Assembly (NCBI GenBank): GCA_002257025.1
Contig: NCHA01000009.1
Location: 1 to 64,000 of the forward strand
DNA length: 64,000 nt
Direction: 5' to 3'
Source: Sphingobacteriales bacterium 16-39-50
Lineage (GTDB): Bacteria; Bacteroidota; Bacteroidia; Sphingobacteriales; Sphingobacteriaceae
The notes below the pieces were generated by a model. The model was not told where the DNA came from and did not search any database. It was given only the letters and a program-made list of their open reading frames with translations. Shown piece after piece: positions 7,114 through 15,692 of this stretch. The position numbers were made by a program, and so were the translations under genes. Within the stretch, counting starts at the first letter, position 1. Each line of letters begins with the position of its first letter.

Positions 7114-7149
7114 CGTTCCATAAATAATTTGTTAGCACACGCGACACGC
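7114..7149. repeat. 36-bp direct repeat, right copy
   Basis: Identical to 6355-6390. Here it is not preceded by the GC-rich left arm that the other copy has, and the bases following it differ (CTTCGCCAGC rather than GTGCGCAAGC). Confidence 0.8.
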
Positions 7150-7395
7150 CTTCGCCAGCAAGAGCAAAAGAACCACAAGCCCTGCCAAATAAACCCGGGT
7201 GTCAGCTCTGGCTTTTTGCCCAAACAAAATTTTTATCTAAGAAAGAAATCTATGGGCTAAAACCAGGGCAGAACACGGGACTGGCGGGACAGAAGAGGCA
7301 TAGGCCCTGCTTTCTAAAAACCACAGAATTTCAGTCTGTTTAAACTTTACTACGGAATAATTCTTTATAAACCCTAACACCAAATGAACCTGAAT

Positions 7396-7432
7396 CTCAT
7401 CTCAATACTCAGTACTCAATACTCAGTACTCA
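7396..7432. repeat. Tandem ACTCAGTACTCAAT motif
   Basis: Two near-copies of a 14-bp unit built from ACTC, AGTACTC and AATACTC. The same vocabulary, in both orientations, occupies the atpA-atpG spacer at 62394-62457. It lies just upstream of the next gene's promoter. Function unknown. Confidence 0.6.
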
Positions 7433-7436
7433 AAAA

Positions 7437-7468
7437 TTTGCTTCATACCCTAAAGAAGGGTAATTTCG
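7437..7468 (+). promoter_or_regulatory. Putative promoter of the DHS-like gene
   Basis: TTTG at 7437-7440, 20 bases, then TAATTTCG at 7461-7468 (one mismatch to TAnnTTTG). It leaves a short leader before the ATG at 7486. Confidence 0.45.
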
Positions 7469-7485
7469 TGGCTTAAATTCAAATT

Positions 7486-8466
7486 ATGGCTGTTGAAAGA
7501 GGACCTATATCCCGTTTTATAGAAAAGAACTACCTGCATTTTAATTCTGCCGCTTTGGTGGATGCTGCAAAAGGGTATGAAACCCATCTGGATGAAGGTG
7601 GAAAAATGATGATCACGCTTGCAGGTGCAATGAGTACTGCCGAATTAGGCATTTCACTCGCTGAGATGATTCGTCAGGATAAAGTATCAATCATATCATG
7701 TACCGGAGCGAATCTGGAAGAGGATATTATGAATCTGGTTGCTCATTCTCATTATAAGCGTGTTCCAAATTACCGTGATTTGAGTCCGCAGGATGAGTGG
7801 GATCTCCTTGAGAATCATTACAACAGGGTTACTGATACCTGTATTCCAGAGGAGGAAGCTTTCAGAAGGCTTCAAAAGCATATTCACAAGCTTTGGAAAG
7901 ATGCTGATGACTCAGGAGAGCGATACTTTCCACATGAATATATGTACAAAATGCTTCTTAGCGGGGTTTTGGAACAGTATTATGAGATTGACCCTAAGAA
8001 TTCATGGATGCTGGCAGCTGCTGAAAAGAATCTCCCGATCGTAGTTCCGGGATGGGAAGATTCAACTATGGGGAATATTTTCGCTTCCTATGTGATGAAA
8101 AAGGAGATCAAAGCCACAACTATGAAAAGTGGAATTGAATACATGGGCTGGCTTGCCGATTGGTATATCGCCAATTCAGCGGGAAAAGGTATTGGATTTT
8201 TTCAGATCGGTGGCGGAATTGCCGGTGACTTTCCAATTTGTGTTGTGCCAATGCTTTATCAGGATATGGAAATGGAAAACATTCCTTTCTGGAGTTATTT
8301 CTGTCAGATTTCGGATTCAACGACTTCCTACGGATCTTATTCAGGAGCTGTTCCAAATGAGAAGATTACCTGGGGTAAACTGGATATTCATACCCCTAAA
8401 TTTATTGTGGAATCGGATGCGACAATTGTTGCTCCGCTCATATTTGCCTGGGTTCTTAAGCAGTAG
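7486..8466 (+). CDS. Deoxyhypusine synthase-family protein
   Basis: A 326-aa homologue of deoxyhypusine synthase, the NAD-dependent enzyme that moves the aminobutyl group of spermidine to a lysine of eIF5A. NAD-binding-fold stretches are visible (MMITLAGAMSTAELG, SIISCTGANLEED, FFQIGGGIAGDF). K298 in TWGK aligns with the catalytic lysine of the SWGK motif in the eukaryotic enzyme. Bacteria lack eIF5A, so the acceptor is unlikely to be that protein. Homospermidine synthases arose from this family, which makes polyamine synthesis a reasonable guess. The gene stands alone with its own promoter, 250 bp before the act operon. Length is close to the eukaryotic enzyme. Confidence 0.85.
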   Translation: MAVERGPISRFIEKNYLHFNSAALVDAAKGYETHLDEGGKMMITLAGAMSTAELGISLAEMIRQDKVSIISCTGANLEEDIMNLVAHSHYKRVPNYRDLSPQDEWDLLENHYNRVTDTCIPEEEAFRRLQKHIHKLWKDADDSGERYFPHEYMYKMLLSGVLEQYYEIDPKNSWMLAAAEKNLPIVVPGWEDSTMGNIFASYVMKKEIKATTMKSGIEYMGWLADWYIANSAGKGIGFFQIGGGIAGDFPICVVPMLYQDMEMENIPFWSYFCQISDSTTSYGSYSGAVPNEKITWGKLDIHTPKFIVESDATIVAPLIFAWVLKQ

Positions 8467-8629
8467 TGATTCTCTGTTTTAAAAACAAGTGTTAAGGCTG
8501 GTATTAAAAGAGCTATTTTTTAAAAATACTTTAAATGTATCTGTTAATCAGCTAACTATCCAATAGTTTAGAATGATTATAAATTGATAAAATAGGTCAT
8601 GTTAATGTCATCCGTATTTGAATAAAGCA

Positions 8630-8637
8630 TACTTTTG
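8630..8637 (+). promoter_or_regulatory. Possible -7 box for the act/cox operon
   Basis: TACTTTTG matches TAnnTTTG exactly and sits 80 bp before actA. No TTTG is found at the proper distance upstream; the nearest (8617-8620) is only 9 bases away. The call is therefore weak. Confidence 0.3.
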
Positions 8638-8716
8638 TCAACTGAAAATGTTGATTATAACCTTATGGTCGACTTTTTAATTATACGTTTCAAATTTTAA
8701 GCAACAAATACTCAAT

Positions 8717-9994
8717 ATGAGAAGCATCTCATTGTTTTTTAGAAGTGTTACAAAATCATTGTTTCTGGTTACTTTACTGTGTTCAATGGCTGTTTCTTCG
8801 GCCAATGCGCAGGATGCAGCAGCTGGAGCAGCGATTTTTAAGCAAAAGTGTACCGCTTGTCATGGTATTGACAAGGCGGTTGTAGGTCCAGCCCTAAAGG
8901 GTATTGATACAAAGTATGATGAAGCATGGCTGATCAAATGGATCAAAAATGCTCCCGCATTCATTGCTTCAGGCGACGCTCAGGCAGTAAAAGCTGCTGA
9001 GTATTCACCGGCTATGATGTCAGCTTTTCCTGAATTATCAGACGATGACATTAAAAACATTGTAGCTTATGTTAAAGTTGGGGATGTTAAGCCTGCAGCA
9101 GATCCAAATGCTGCCGCTGGTGCAGCCGGAGCGCCTGCCGATAAAGGCGGTGTAAGTAACTTCATGTTATTTGGTCTGCTGGCTGTAATCATCATAGCAT
9201 TCCTGGTTATCCTGGTTTTAAATCGTGTGATTACTACTCTGGAACGTGTAATGCTTCAGAAAAAAGGCATTGCTGTTGAAGAGGAAGAGGGTGCTGAATC
9301 AAAGGATCGTTTCGAAGGACTTAAAAAGTTAAGTAAAAACAAAAAGTTCATCTTGTTCATCGTTTTACTTTGTGTGATTTTCCTTGGCTCTGCAGGTTGG
9401 AAAGGCATGTGGGAAACTGGTGTTCATACCGGATACCAACCGATACAGCCTATTAAATTTTCTCACCAGCTTCATGCGGGTGTAAATAAAATTGATTGTC
9501 AGTATTGTCACTCTGGTGCATTTACTTCTAAAAATGCATCTATTCCATCTCTTAATGTTTGTATGAACTGCCATAATTATGTTACGGCATCTGAGAAATA
9601 TGATGGAAAGACTTCTCCTGAAATCATGAAGATTTATAATGCTCTTGATTATAACGAGGATACCAAAGTTTACGGTAACAATACCAAGCCGGTTGAATGG
9701 ATCAGAATTCACAATTTACCTGATCTGGCTTACTTCAATCACTCACAACACGTTGCGGTAGCAGGAATCGAATGTCAGAAATGTCACGGTCCGATCCAAA
9801 CCATGGAAGAAGTTTATCAATATTCTCCACTAACCATGAAATGGTGTATTAACTGTCACAGGGAGACCGAAGTTAATCATAAGGACAATCCTTATTATGA
9901 TAAGCTGATTGCTGCACATGATAAATTGAAAAAAGGTGAAAAGGTTACAGCTGCTGTATTAGGCGGACTGGAGTGTGCAAAGTGTCACTACTAA
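8717..9994 (+). CDS. actA: ACIII subunit ActA with fused N-terminal cytochrome c domain
   Basis: The multiheme subunit of Alternative Complex III, which oxidises menaquinol and passes electrons to cytochrome oxidase. The 425-aa protein has a signal peptide (about 1-32), a monoheme cytochrome c domain (CTACH at 45-49), a first membrane helix (about 149-170), a charged linker, a second helix (about 210-228) and the classical pentaheme part with CxxCH at 261-265, 282-286, 353-357, 377-381 and 420-424. Six heme motifs in all; the core ActA function accounts for five. The added domain may hand electrons to the adjacent oxidase. First gene of a same-strand run that continues through coxA. Confidence 0.9.
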   Translation: MRSISLFFRSVTKSLFLVTLLCSMAVSSANAQDAAAGAAIFKQKCTACHGIDKAVVGPALKGIDTKYDEAWLIKWIKNAPAFIASGDAQAVKAAEYSPAMMSAFPELSDDDIKNIVAYVKVGDVKPAADPNAAAGAAGAPADKGGVSNFMLFGLLAVIIIAFLVILVLNRVITTLERVMLQKKGIAVEEEEGAESKDRFEGLKKLSKNKKFILFIVLLCVIFLGSAGWKGMWETGVHTGYQPIQPIKFSHQLHAGVNKIDCQYCHSGAFTSKNASIPSLNVCMNCHNYVTASEKYDGKTSPEIMKIYNALDYNEDTKVYGNNTKPVEWIRIHNLPDLAYFNHSQHVAVAGIECQKCHGPIQTMEEVYQYSPLTMKWCINCHRETEVNHKDNPYYDKLIAAHDKLKKGEKVTAAVLGGLECAKCHY

Positions 9995-10039
9995 TTAGAA
10001 TAATTTTAAAATAACATACGTATACTTTATATAGCTTGA

Positions 10040-13000
10040 ATGGAAAGCAATAAAAAATACTGGAAAGGTTTAGAAGAGCTGCAGAACACAAAGGATTTTG
10101 TTGAAAAAAACAAAAACGAGTTCGCTGAACCACTTCCTATGGAAGAAGTTCTGAATGAAGCCGGTTTAAGTACCGTAACTCCACGTCGCGACTTTTTGAA
10201 GGCGCTTGGATTTGGTTTGGGAGCAGTTACTCTTGCTGCTTGTCAGACAACTCCGGTTCATAAGTCAATTCCTTATTTGGTTAAACCTGAAGAAATAGTA
10301 CCTGGTATTCCAAATTACTATACTTCTACTTTCAATGGACACAGCGTTCTGGTTAAAACCCGTGAAGGTCGTCCGATTAAGATTGAAGGAAATCCGAATT
10401 GTATTTTGAGTAAAGGAAGCCTGGATGCAAAAGGACAAGCCTCTGTGCTTGATCTTTATGATGTTTCCAAGCTGAAAAATCCTGTTCTGAATGATTCTGA
10501 ATCAAGCTGGGCAAAAATTGATGAGTACGTAAAAGCTGAGCTTGCTAAGATCAAAGCAGGTGGCAAGAAAATTCGTATCGTATCTAATACAGTTAATAGT
10601 CATTCGACTAAAGCAGTTATTGCCGACTTTACTACTCAATATCCAAATACAAAACACATTCAGGTTGATGCGGTTTCTTATACCGGTATCATCAAAGCAA
10701 ATGAAAATAGTTTTGGTAAGGCAGTTCTTCCAAAATATCGTTTTGACAGAGCAGATCTTATCGTAAGTTTCGGAGCTGATTTTCTGGGTACCTGGATCTC
10801 TCCTGTAGAGTTCAGCCGCCAGTATACTTCCAAAAGAAATAACACTGCCCTTCAAGGCAAAAAAATGTCCCGCCATATCCAGTTTGAGACTGGAATGAGT
10901 TTAACAGGTACCAATGCTGATGCGCGTCTTCCATTGAAGCCATCAGAAGAAGGTATTGCCCTATTGAATTTATATGCTGCCTTAGGCGGTGCGGTTACAG
11001 GCACAAAACCTCTTGCAAATAATCCGAATGCAGAAAAAGCGATTGCATTAACTGCTAAAGAATTAACTGCAGCAAAGGGAAGAGCACTGGTAATCAGCGG
11101 TTCAAATGATGTTTCTACTCAGATCGTTGTAAATGCGATCAATTCAATCCTGGGAAGTTACGGTACCACAATTGATCTTGATAATCCATCTTACCAGTAC
11201 GCTGGAAATGATGCTGAGTTCGCTGAGTTCGTTAATGAAATGAACCGTTCTGAAGTAGATGCGGTTTTCTTCCTGAATACAAATCCTGCCTACGAGTTCA
11301 ATGATTCCAAAGCGTTTACAGATGCTCTTGCAAAAGTAAAACTGCGTGTTTCTTTTGCCGATCGTAAAGATGAAACATCTTCACTATGTCAGGTTATTGC
11401 TCCTAATCATCATTATCTTGAGTCATGGGGCGATTCAAATCCTGTAGAAGGATATTATACCATTGTTCAGCCTGCTATCAACCCTGTTAATAATTCACGT
11501 AATGCTGAGCAGGGTCTGTTGATCTGGTCTGAAGGCGCTGTTACTGATTACTATCAGTATATCCAGAATAACTGGGCAAAAACAGTTCTTGCTCAATCTG
11601 GTACAAGCTGGAAAGATTTATTACAAAAAGGTTCTGTTAGTCTTCCTGAAAGATCAGCAGGAACTTATACTTTCTCCCGCGAACTTGATTCAGTAGTACA
11701 GACTATCCTTGCCGAAAGCAGTACACTTGCAAAAGGTGGTGATAATGCTGTTGAATTACATATTTATCAGAATGTTTCAATTGGTGACGGTAAGTCGGCC
11801 AATAACCCATGGTTACAGGAATTACCTGATCCGGTTTCAAAAGTAACCTGGGATAACTATGCTGCTATCAATGCGAAGTTTGCAGAAAAATTGGGTATTT
11901 CACAAAATGATCTTGTAGAGATCAAAACTGATAAATACACGATTACTTTGCCGGTACTTATACAGCCTGGTCAGGCTTATGGAACTGTTTCAGTAGCTCT
12001 TGGTTATGGCAGAACTAAAGCCGGAAAAGCCGGATCTGAAGTTGGTAAGAATGCTTATCCATTCCTGCGTTTGGTAAATGCAACTTTCCATACTGCAGCC
12101 GCTGCGAGCCTTTCAAAAGCTTCTGGTACTTATGAGCTTGCTCAAACACAAACACATCATTCAATTGAAGGTAGGAATATCGTTCGCGAGACTACCTTAA
12201 AAGATTACCTGAAAGATCCTAACTCTGGAACGGGTCATGCTCACGTAAATCACTATGATTTATGGAATGAGTATGAGCAGCCCGGACATGCCTGGGTGAT
12301 GGCAATCGACCTGAATGCCTGTACAGGTTGTGGTGCATGTATCGTAGCTTGTAATGCCGAAAATAATATTCCTGTTGTTGGACGTGATGAGGTTCGCCGT
12401 CGTCGCGAAATGCACTGGATCCGTATCGACCGTTACTATACCGTTAATGAAGGTGGAAATAAAGTAACTGAAGAGAAAGAAGTTGAGAAACTAGAGAACA
12501 TTGATAACGTATCAGTTATACATCAGCCAATGATGTGTCAGCATTGTGATCATGCTCCTTGTGAAACTGTTTGTCCGGTTTTAGCAACTGTACACTCTTC
12601 CGAAGGTTTGAACCAAATGGCTTATAACCGTTGTATTGGAACACGTTACTGTGCGAACAACTGTCCGTATAAAGTACGTCGTTTCAATTGGTTTAACTAC
12701 TGGAATGATTCACGTTTCGATAATTACATGAACAATGAGTTTACACAGCTTGTGTTAAACCCTGATGTTACTTCCCGTTCAAGAGGGGTAATGGAGAAAT
12801 GTTCAATGTGTGTTCAGCGTATTCAGGCAGGTAAGCTTCAGGCTAAATTAGAGAAGCGTACATTGAAAGATGGTGATGTTAAAGTTGCCTGCCAGCAAAC
12901 ATGTCCTACCAACGCAATCATATTTGGTGATGGAAATGATCCTGAATCTGAAGTTTCAAAAGCACTGAAAAGTGAGCGTACATACTATGTCCTGGAAGAG

Positions 13001-13060
13001 CTTAACGTTAAGCCGGGTGTAGGATATCAAACAAAAGTTAGAAATACTGTAGAGGTTTAA
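10040..13060 (+). CDS. actB: ACIII subunit ActB, molybdopterin-oxidoreductase-like plus iron-sulfur domain
   Basis: A 1006-aa peripheral subunit. A twin-arginine motif (TPRRDFLKALGFG, RR at 49-50) is followed by a lipobox ending at C68, so it is likely Tat-exported and lipidated. Residues about 80-720 resemble the molybdopterin oxidoreductase fold; in ACIII this part carries no molybdenum cofactor. The C-terminal third is a ferredoxin-like domain with four cysteine clusters: CTGCGACIVAC starting at C761, CQHCDHAPCETVC, CIGTRYCANNC and CSMC...CQQTC. These form the electron wire from quinol toward ActA. Full length, no frameshift. Confidence 0.93.
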   Translation: MESNKKYWKGLEELQNTKDFVEKNKNEFAEPLPMEEVLNEAGLSTVTPRRDFLKALGFGLGAVTLAACQTTPVHKSIPYLVKPEEIVPGIPNYYTSTFNGHSVLVKTREGRPIKIEGNPNCILSKGSLDAKGQASVLDLYDVSKLKNPVLNDSESSWAKIDEYVKAELAKIKAGGKKIRIVSNTVNSHSTKAVIADFTTQYPNTKHIQVDAVSYTGIIKANENSFGKAVLPKYRFDRADLIVSFGADFLGTWISPVEFSRQYTSKRNNTALQGKKMSRHIQFETGMSLTGTNADARLPLKPSEEGIALLNLYAALGGAVTGTKPLANNPNAEKAIALTAKELTAAKGRALVISGSNDVSTQIVVNAINSILGSYGTTIDLDNPSYQYAGNDAEFAEFVNEMNRSEVDAVFFLNTNPAYEFNDSKAFTDALAKVKLRVSFADRKDETSSLCQVIAPNHHYLESWGDSNPVEGYYTIVQPAINPVNNSRNAEQGLLIWSEGAVTDYYQYIQNNWAKTVLAQSGTSWKDLLQKGSVSLPERSAGTYTFSRELDSVVQTILAESSTLAKGGDNAVELHIYQNVSIGDGKSANNPWLQELPDPVSKVTWDNYAAINAKFAEKLGISQNDLVEIKTDKYTITLPVLIQPGQAYGTVSVALGYGRTKAGKAGSEVGKNAYPFLRLVNATFHTAAAASLSKASGTYELAQTQTHHSIEGRNIVRETTLKDYLKDPNSGTGHAHVNHYDLWNEYEQPGHAWVMAIDLNACTGCGACIVACNAENNIPVVGRDEVRRRREMHWIRIDRYYTVNEGGNKVTEEKEVEKLENIDNVSVIHQPMMCQHCDHAPCETVCPVLATVHSSEGLNQMAYNRCIGTRYCANNCPYKVRRFNWFNYWNDSRFDNYMNNEFTQLVLNPDVTSRSRGVMEKCSMCVQRIQAGKLQAKLEKRTLKDGDVKVACQQTCPTNAIIFGDGNDPESEVSKALKSERTYYVLEELNVKPGVGYQTKVRNTVEV

Positions 13061-13080
13061 TACAAGAAATAAAAAAGAAT

Positions 13081-14559
13081 ATGTCATCTCATCACGAGTC
13101 TATACTTAGAGAACCCTTAGTAACCGGTGAAAATATTACCTATTCAAAGGTCACCGAAGATATATTGGTTCCTGTAGAAAATAAGCCAAATAAAGCCTGG
13201 TGGATTGGTTTCATTGTTTCCGCCCTTGGTGCAGGACTTTGGGTATTCTCTGTTAGCTGGACCTTCTGGTTTGGTATTGGCGAATGGGGTTTGAATAAAA
13301 CAGTTGGATGGGCTTGGGATATTACCGGTTTCGTTTGGTGGGTAGGTATTGGTCACGCCGGTACGCTTATCTCGGCGGTATTGCTCCTGTTCAGACAGAA
13401 CTGGCGAAATTCAATTAACCGATCTGCAGAGGCAATGACCATTTTTGCCGTTATCTGTGCTGCTACCTATATTATTTCGCACATGGGTCGTCCATGGTTG
13501 TTTACCTGGGCACTTCCGCTTCCAAATCAGTTTGGATCATTATGGGTTAACTTTAACTCACCGCTTGTTTGGGACGTATTTGCAATCTCAACATATTTCT
13601 CTGTTTCATTGGTGTTTTGGTATACAGGATTACTTCCTGATATAGCAACTATCCGTGACCGTGCAGTGGGTACCCGTCGTCGTGTTTATTCTATTTTATC
13701 TTTCGGATGGAATGGTTCAGTAAAAACCTGGCAGCGTTTTGAGTTAGTATCCCTGATATTAGCAGGTGTTTCAACTCCTCTCGTACTTTCAGTACACACG
13801 ATCGTATCCATGGACTTTGCAACATCACTGGTTCCGGGATGGCATACTACTATCTTCCCTCCATATTTTGTTGCAGGGGCGATCTTCTCTGGTTTTGCGA
13901 TGGTTCAAACCTTATTGCTTATTACCCGTAAGGTGATGAACTTTGAAAACTACATCACCATGTTCCACATTGAGTCGATGAATAAAATCATCATTCTTAC
14001 CGGATCGATTGTGGGTGTAGCTTATCTAACTGAATTATTTATTGCCTGGTACTCAGGAGTTGAATATGAGCAGTATGCATTTTTAAACAGGGTTAGCGGA
14101 CCATACTGGTGGGCTTACTGGATCATGATGACCTGTAACGTAATTTCTCCGCAATTGTTCTGGTTCAAAAAGATTCGTACAAGTATTGCATTATCCTGGT
14201 TATTATCGATTGTAGTGAATATCGGTATGTGGTTCGAGCGTTTCGTAATTATCGTAACCTCATTGCACCGTGATTACCTTCCATCAAGCTGGGTTATGTT
14301 CTACCCAAGCTGGGTTGATGTCGGCGTATTCATCGGATCGATAGGAGTATTCTTTACTTTATTCCTTCTTTTCCTCAGAGTGTTACCGGCTATTGCAATG
14401 GCAGAGGTTAAACTATTGCTGAAGAGTTCAAGTGATCAGGCTAAGAAGAAATTGATCGCCGAGAAAGCTGTTGATAGCGGAGAGGCTGAGTACTACCTCG
14501 AATCTCTTGAAAAGTATGATAGTGTTTCTCCAAAAGTTGCTGAATTCCAAAAAGTTTAA
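13081..14559 (+). CDS. actC: ACIII subunit ActC, NrfD/PsrC-like membrane protein
   Basis: A 492-aa integral membrane protein with about ten hydrophobic segments, e.g. AWWIGFIVSALGAGLWVFSV, TIFAVICAATYIISHMGRPW and VDVGVFIGSIGVFFTLFLLF. It is an NrfD/PsrC-family quinol-binding subunit. Starts 20 bp after actB and ends 2 bp before actD. The C-terminal 50 residues are charged and probably cytoplasmic. Confidence 0.92.
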   Translation: MSSHHESILREPLVTGENITYSKVTEDILVPVENKPNKAWWIGFIVSALGAGLWVFSVSWTFWFGIGEWGLNKTVGWAWDITGFVWWVGIGHAGTLISAVLLLFRQNWRNSINRSAEAMTIFAVICAATYIISHMGRPWLFTWALPLPNQFGSLWVNFNSPLVWDVFAISTYFSVSLVFWYTGLLPDIATIRDRAVGTRRRVYSILSFGWNGSVKTWQRFELVSLILAGVSTPLVLSVHTIVSMDFATSLVPGWHTTIFPPYFVAGAIFSGFAMVQTLLLITRKVMNFENYITMFHIESMNKIIILTGSIVGVAYLTELFIAWYSGVEYEQYAFLNRVSGPYWWAYWIMMTCNVISPQLFWFKKIRTSIALSWLLSIVVNIGMWFERFVIIVTSLHRDYLPSSWVMFYPSWVDVGVFIGSIGVFFTLFLLFLRVLPAIAMAEVKLLLKSSSDQAKKKLIAEKAVDSGEAEYYLESLEKYDSVSPKVAEFQKV

Positions 14560-14561
14560 AG

Positions 14562-15098
14562 ATGAGTAATATAAAATATATTTTAGGTCATTTTGAGGAT
14601 CCGGATGATCTGATGCACGGGATAGACAAACTGCAGGAGAATAGCGTAAGTATTTACGATGTGTATACTCCGATGCCAATCCACGGTATTGAAGATAAAT
14701 TAGGAATTAAAAGATCGAGGCTTGGTAAGGTAGCTTTTGGTTTCGGTCTGACCGGTACTATCACTGCGATATCCATGATAACTTATATGCTGGTTATTGA
14801 CTGGCCAATGAATATTGGTGGTAAACCACATTTTGCATTCCCTGATTTTATTCCAATCATGTTCGAGTTAACTGTATTGTTTGCAGCTTTCGGAATGGTA
14901 GGAACTTATTTCTTTGCAAATCACCTGGCTCCTGGTCGTGCTCCCAGAGTAATGGACCTTAGAGCAACCAATGATAGATTTGTGATTGCGATTGATGCAA
15001 GAACAAACACATCGCATGATCAAATAGATAACATTTTAAAAGAAGCAGGTGCTGTTGAAATTAAGCACAACGAAAGGAAATATGTTAGTTATGAATAA
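14562..15098 (+). CDS. actD: ACIII subunit ActD (DUF3341)
   Basis: A 178-aa protein with the DUF3341 pattern: a soluble N-terminus (ILGHFEDPDDLMHGIDKLQ, VYTPMPIHGIEDKLG), two membrane helices (about 60-82 and 98-120) and a C-terminal ferredoxin-like alpha-beta segment (RATNDRFVIAIDA). In ACIII it packs against ActC. Its last 8 bases overlap the likely start of actE. Confidence 0.9.
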   Translation: MSNIKYILGHFEDPDDLMHGIDKLQENSVSIYDVYTPMPIHGIEDKLGIKRSRLGKVAFGFGLTGTITAISMITYMLVIDWPMNIGGKPHFAFPDFIPIMFELTVLFAAFGMVGTYFFANHLAPGRAPRVMDLRATNDRFVIAIDARTNTSHDQIDNILKEAGAVEIKHNERKYVSYE

Positions 15099-15675
15099 GC
15101 GCCTAATAATTTGTACCGCTTTTTTAACTGTAGCCGCTGTTACGGTTATTTCTTCCTGTTCAAATAATAGAAGTACGGGGCTTGAATTTGCCCGTAATAT
15201 GTATGACCCGATTGGATATAATCCGGATCAGCCAAATAAGAACTTTAAGGACGGTAAAACTGCTCAGAATCCACCTGCCGGTACTACGCCTGTTGGATTC
15301 GATAAATATGATATTTATCCTAACACTCTTGAAGGCTATCAGGCAGCAAGTGCAGGGATGGCAAATCCAATTCCAGTGAGTGTAGCCACGCTTGAGCAGG
15401 GAAAAACATTGTATTTAAATATGTGTTCTCATTGCCATGGTCTTGAAGGAAAGGGTGATGGTTCTATCGTTAAACTTGGTAAATTTCCTGCTCCTCCTTC
15501 GTATTCAACCGGAAACTCTTCAAGAGGTGGTAGTATGAAGGATCTTACAGATGGTAAAATTTATCATACAATTACACACGGTGTTAACCTGATGGGTCCA
15601 CACAAATCGCAATTATCCCCGGAGCAACGGTGGAAAGTTGTTATGTACGTTCACGAATTACAAAAATTACAATAG
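15091..15675 (+). CDS. actE: ACIII subunit ActE, monoheme cytochrome c lipoprotein
   Basis: A 194-aa lipoprotein (signal with VISSC, Cys23) carrying one heme c site, CSHCH, in LYLNMCSHCHGLEGKGDGS. Met ligand candidates lie in MKDLTDGKIYHTITHGVNLM. It takes electrons from ActA or hands them onward to the oxidase. Two ATGs are possible (15082 and 15091); I chose 15091 because it gives a standard signal peptide, though AAAGGAAA lies just before 15082. Either overlaps the end of actD, implying translational coupling. Confidence 0.88.
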   Translation: MNKRLIICTAFLTVAAVTVISSCSNNRSTGLEFARNMYDPIGYNPDQPNKNFKDGKTAQNPPAGTTPVGFDKYDIYPNTLEGYQAASAGMANPIPVSVATLEQGKTLYLNMCSHCHGLEGKGDGSIVKLGKFPAPPSYSTGNSSRGGSMKDLTDGKIYHTITHGVNLMGPHKSQLSPEQRWKVVMYVHELQKLQ

Positions 15676-15692
15676 TCAATTGCTAAAACCAG

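Larger units (their letters stand above)
6355..7149. mobile_element. Putative GIY-YIG nuclease mobile unit with inverted palindromic ends
   Basis: From outside in: a 36-bp perfect direct repeat (6355-6390 and 7114-7149), a compound palindromic repeat on each side in opposite orientation (6403-6474 and 6870-6937), and a single GIY-YIG nuclease gene between them on the minus strand. The direct repeats could be a long target-site duplication or two members of a separate repeat family. No transposase gene is present, so mobility is inferred from architecture only. Confidence 0.45.
6786..7485. other. Long non-coding stretch, repeat-rich in its left half
   Basis: From left to right: spacer to the GIY-YIG start, the inverted compound repeat (6870-6937), a partial duplicate of its outer edge (6976-6996), the right 36-bp direct repeat (7114-7149), about 245 bp with no feature I recognise, a tandem ACTCAGTACTCAAT motif (7396-7432) and a promoter for the next gene. 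The frames that cross it encode repeat-derived peptides. Confidence 0.6.
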
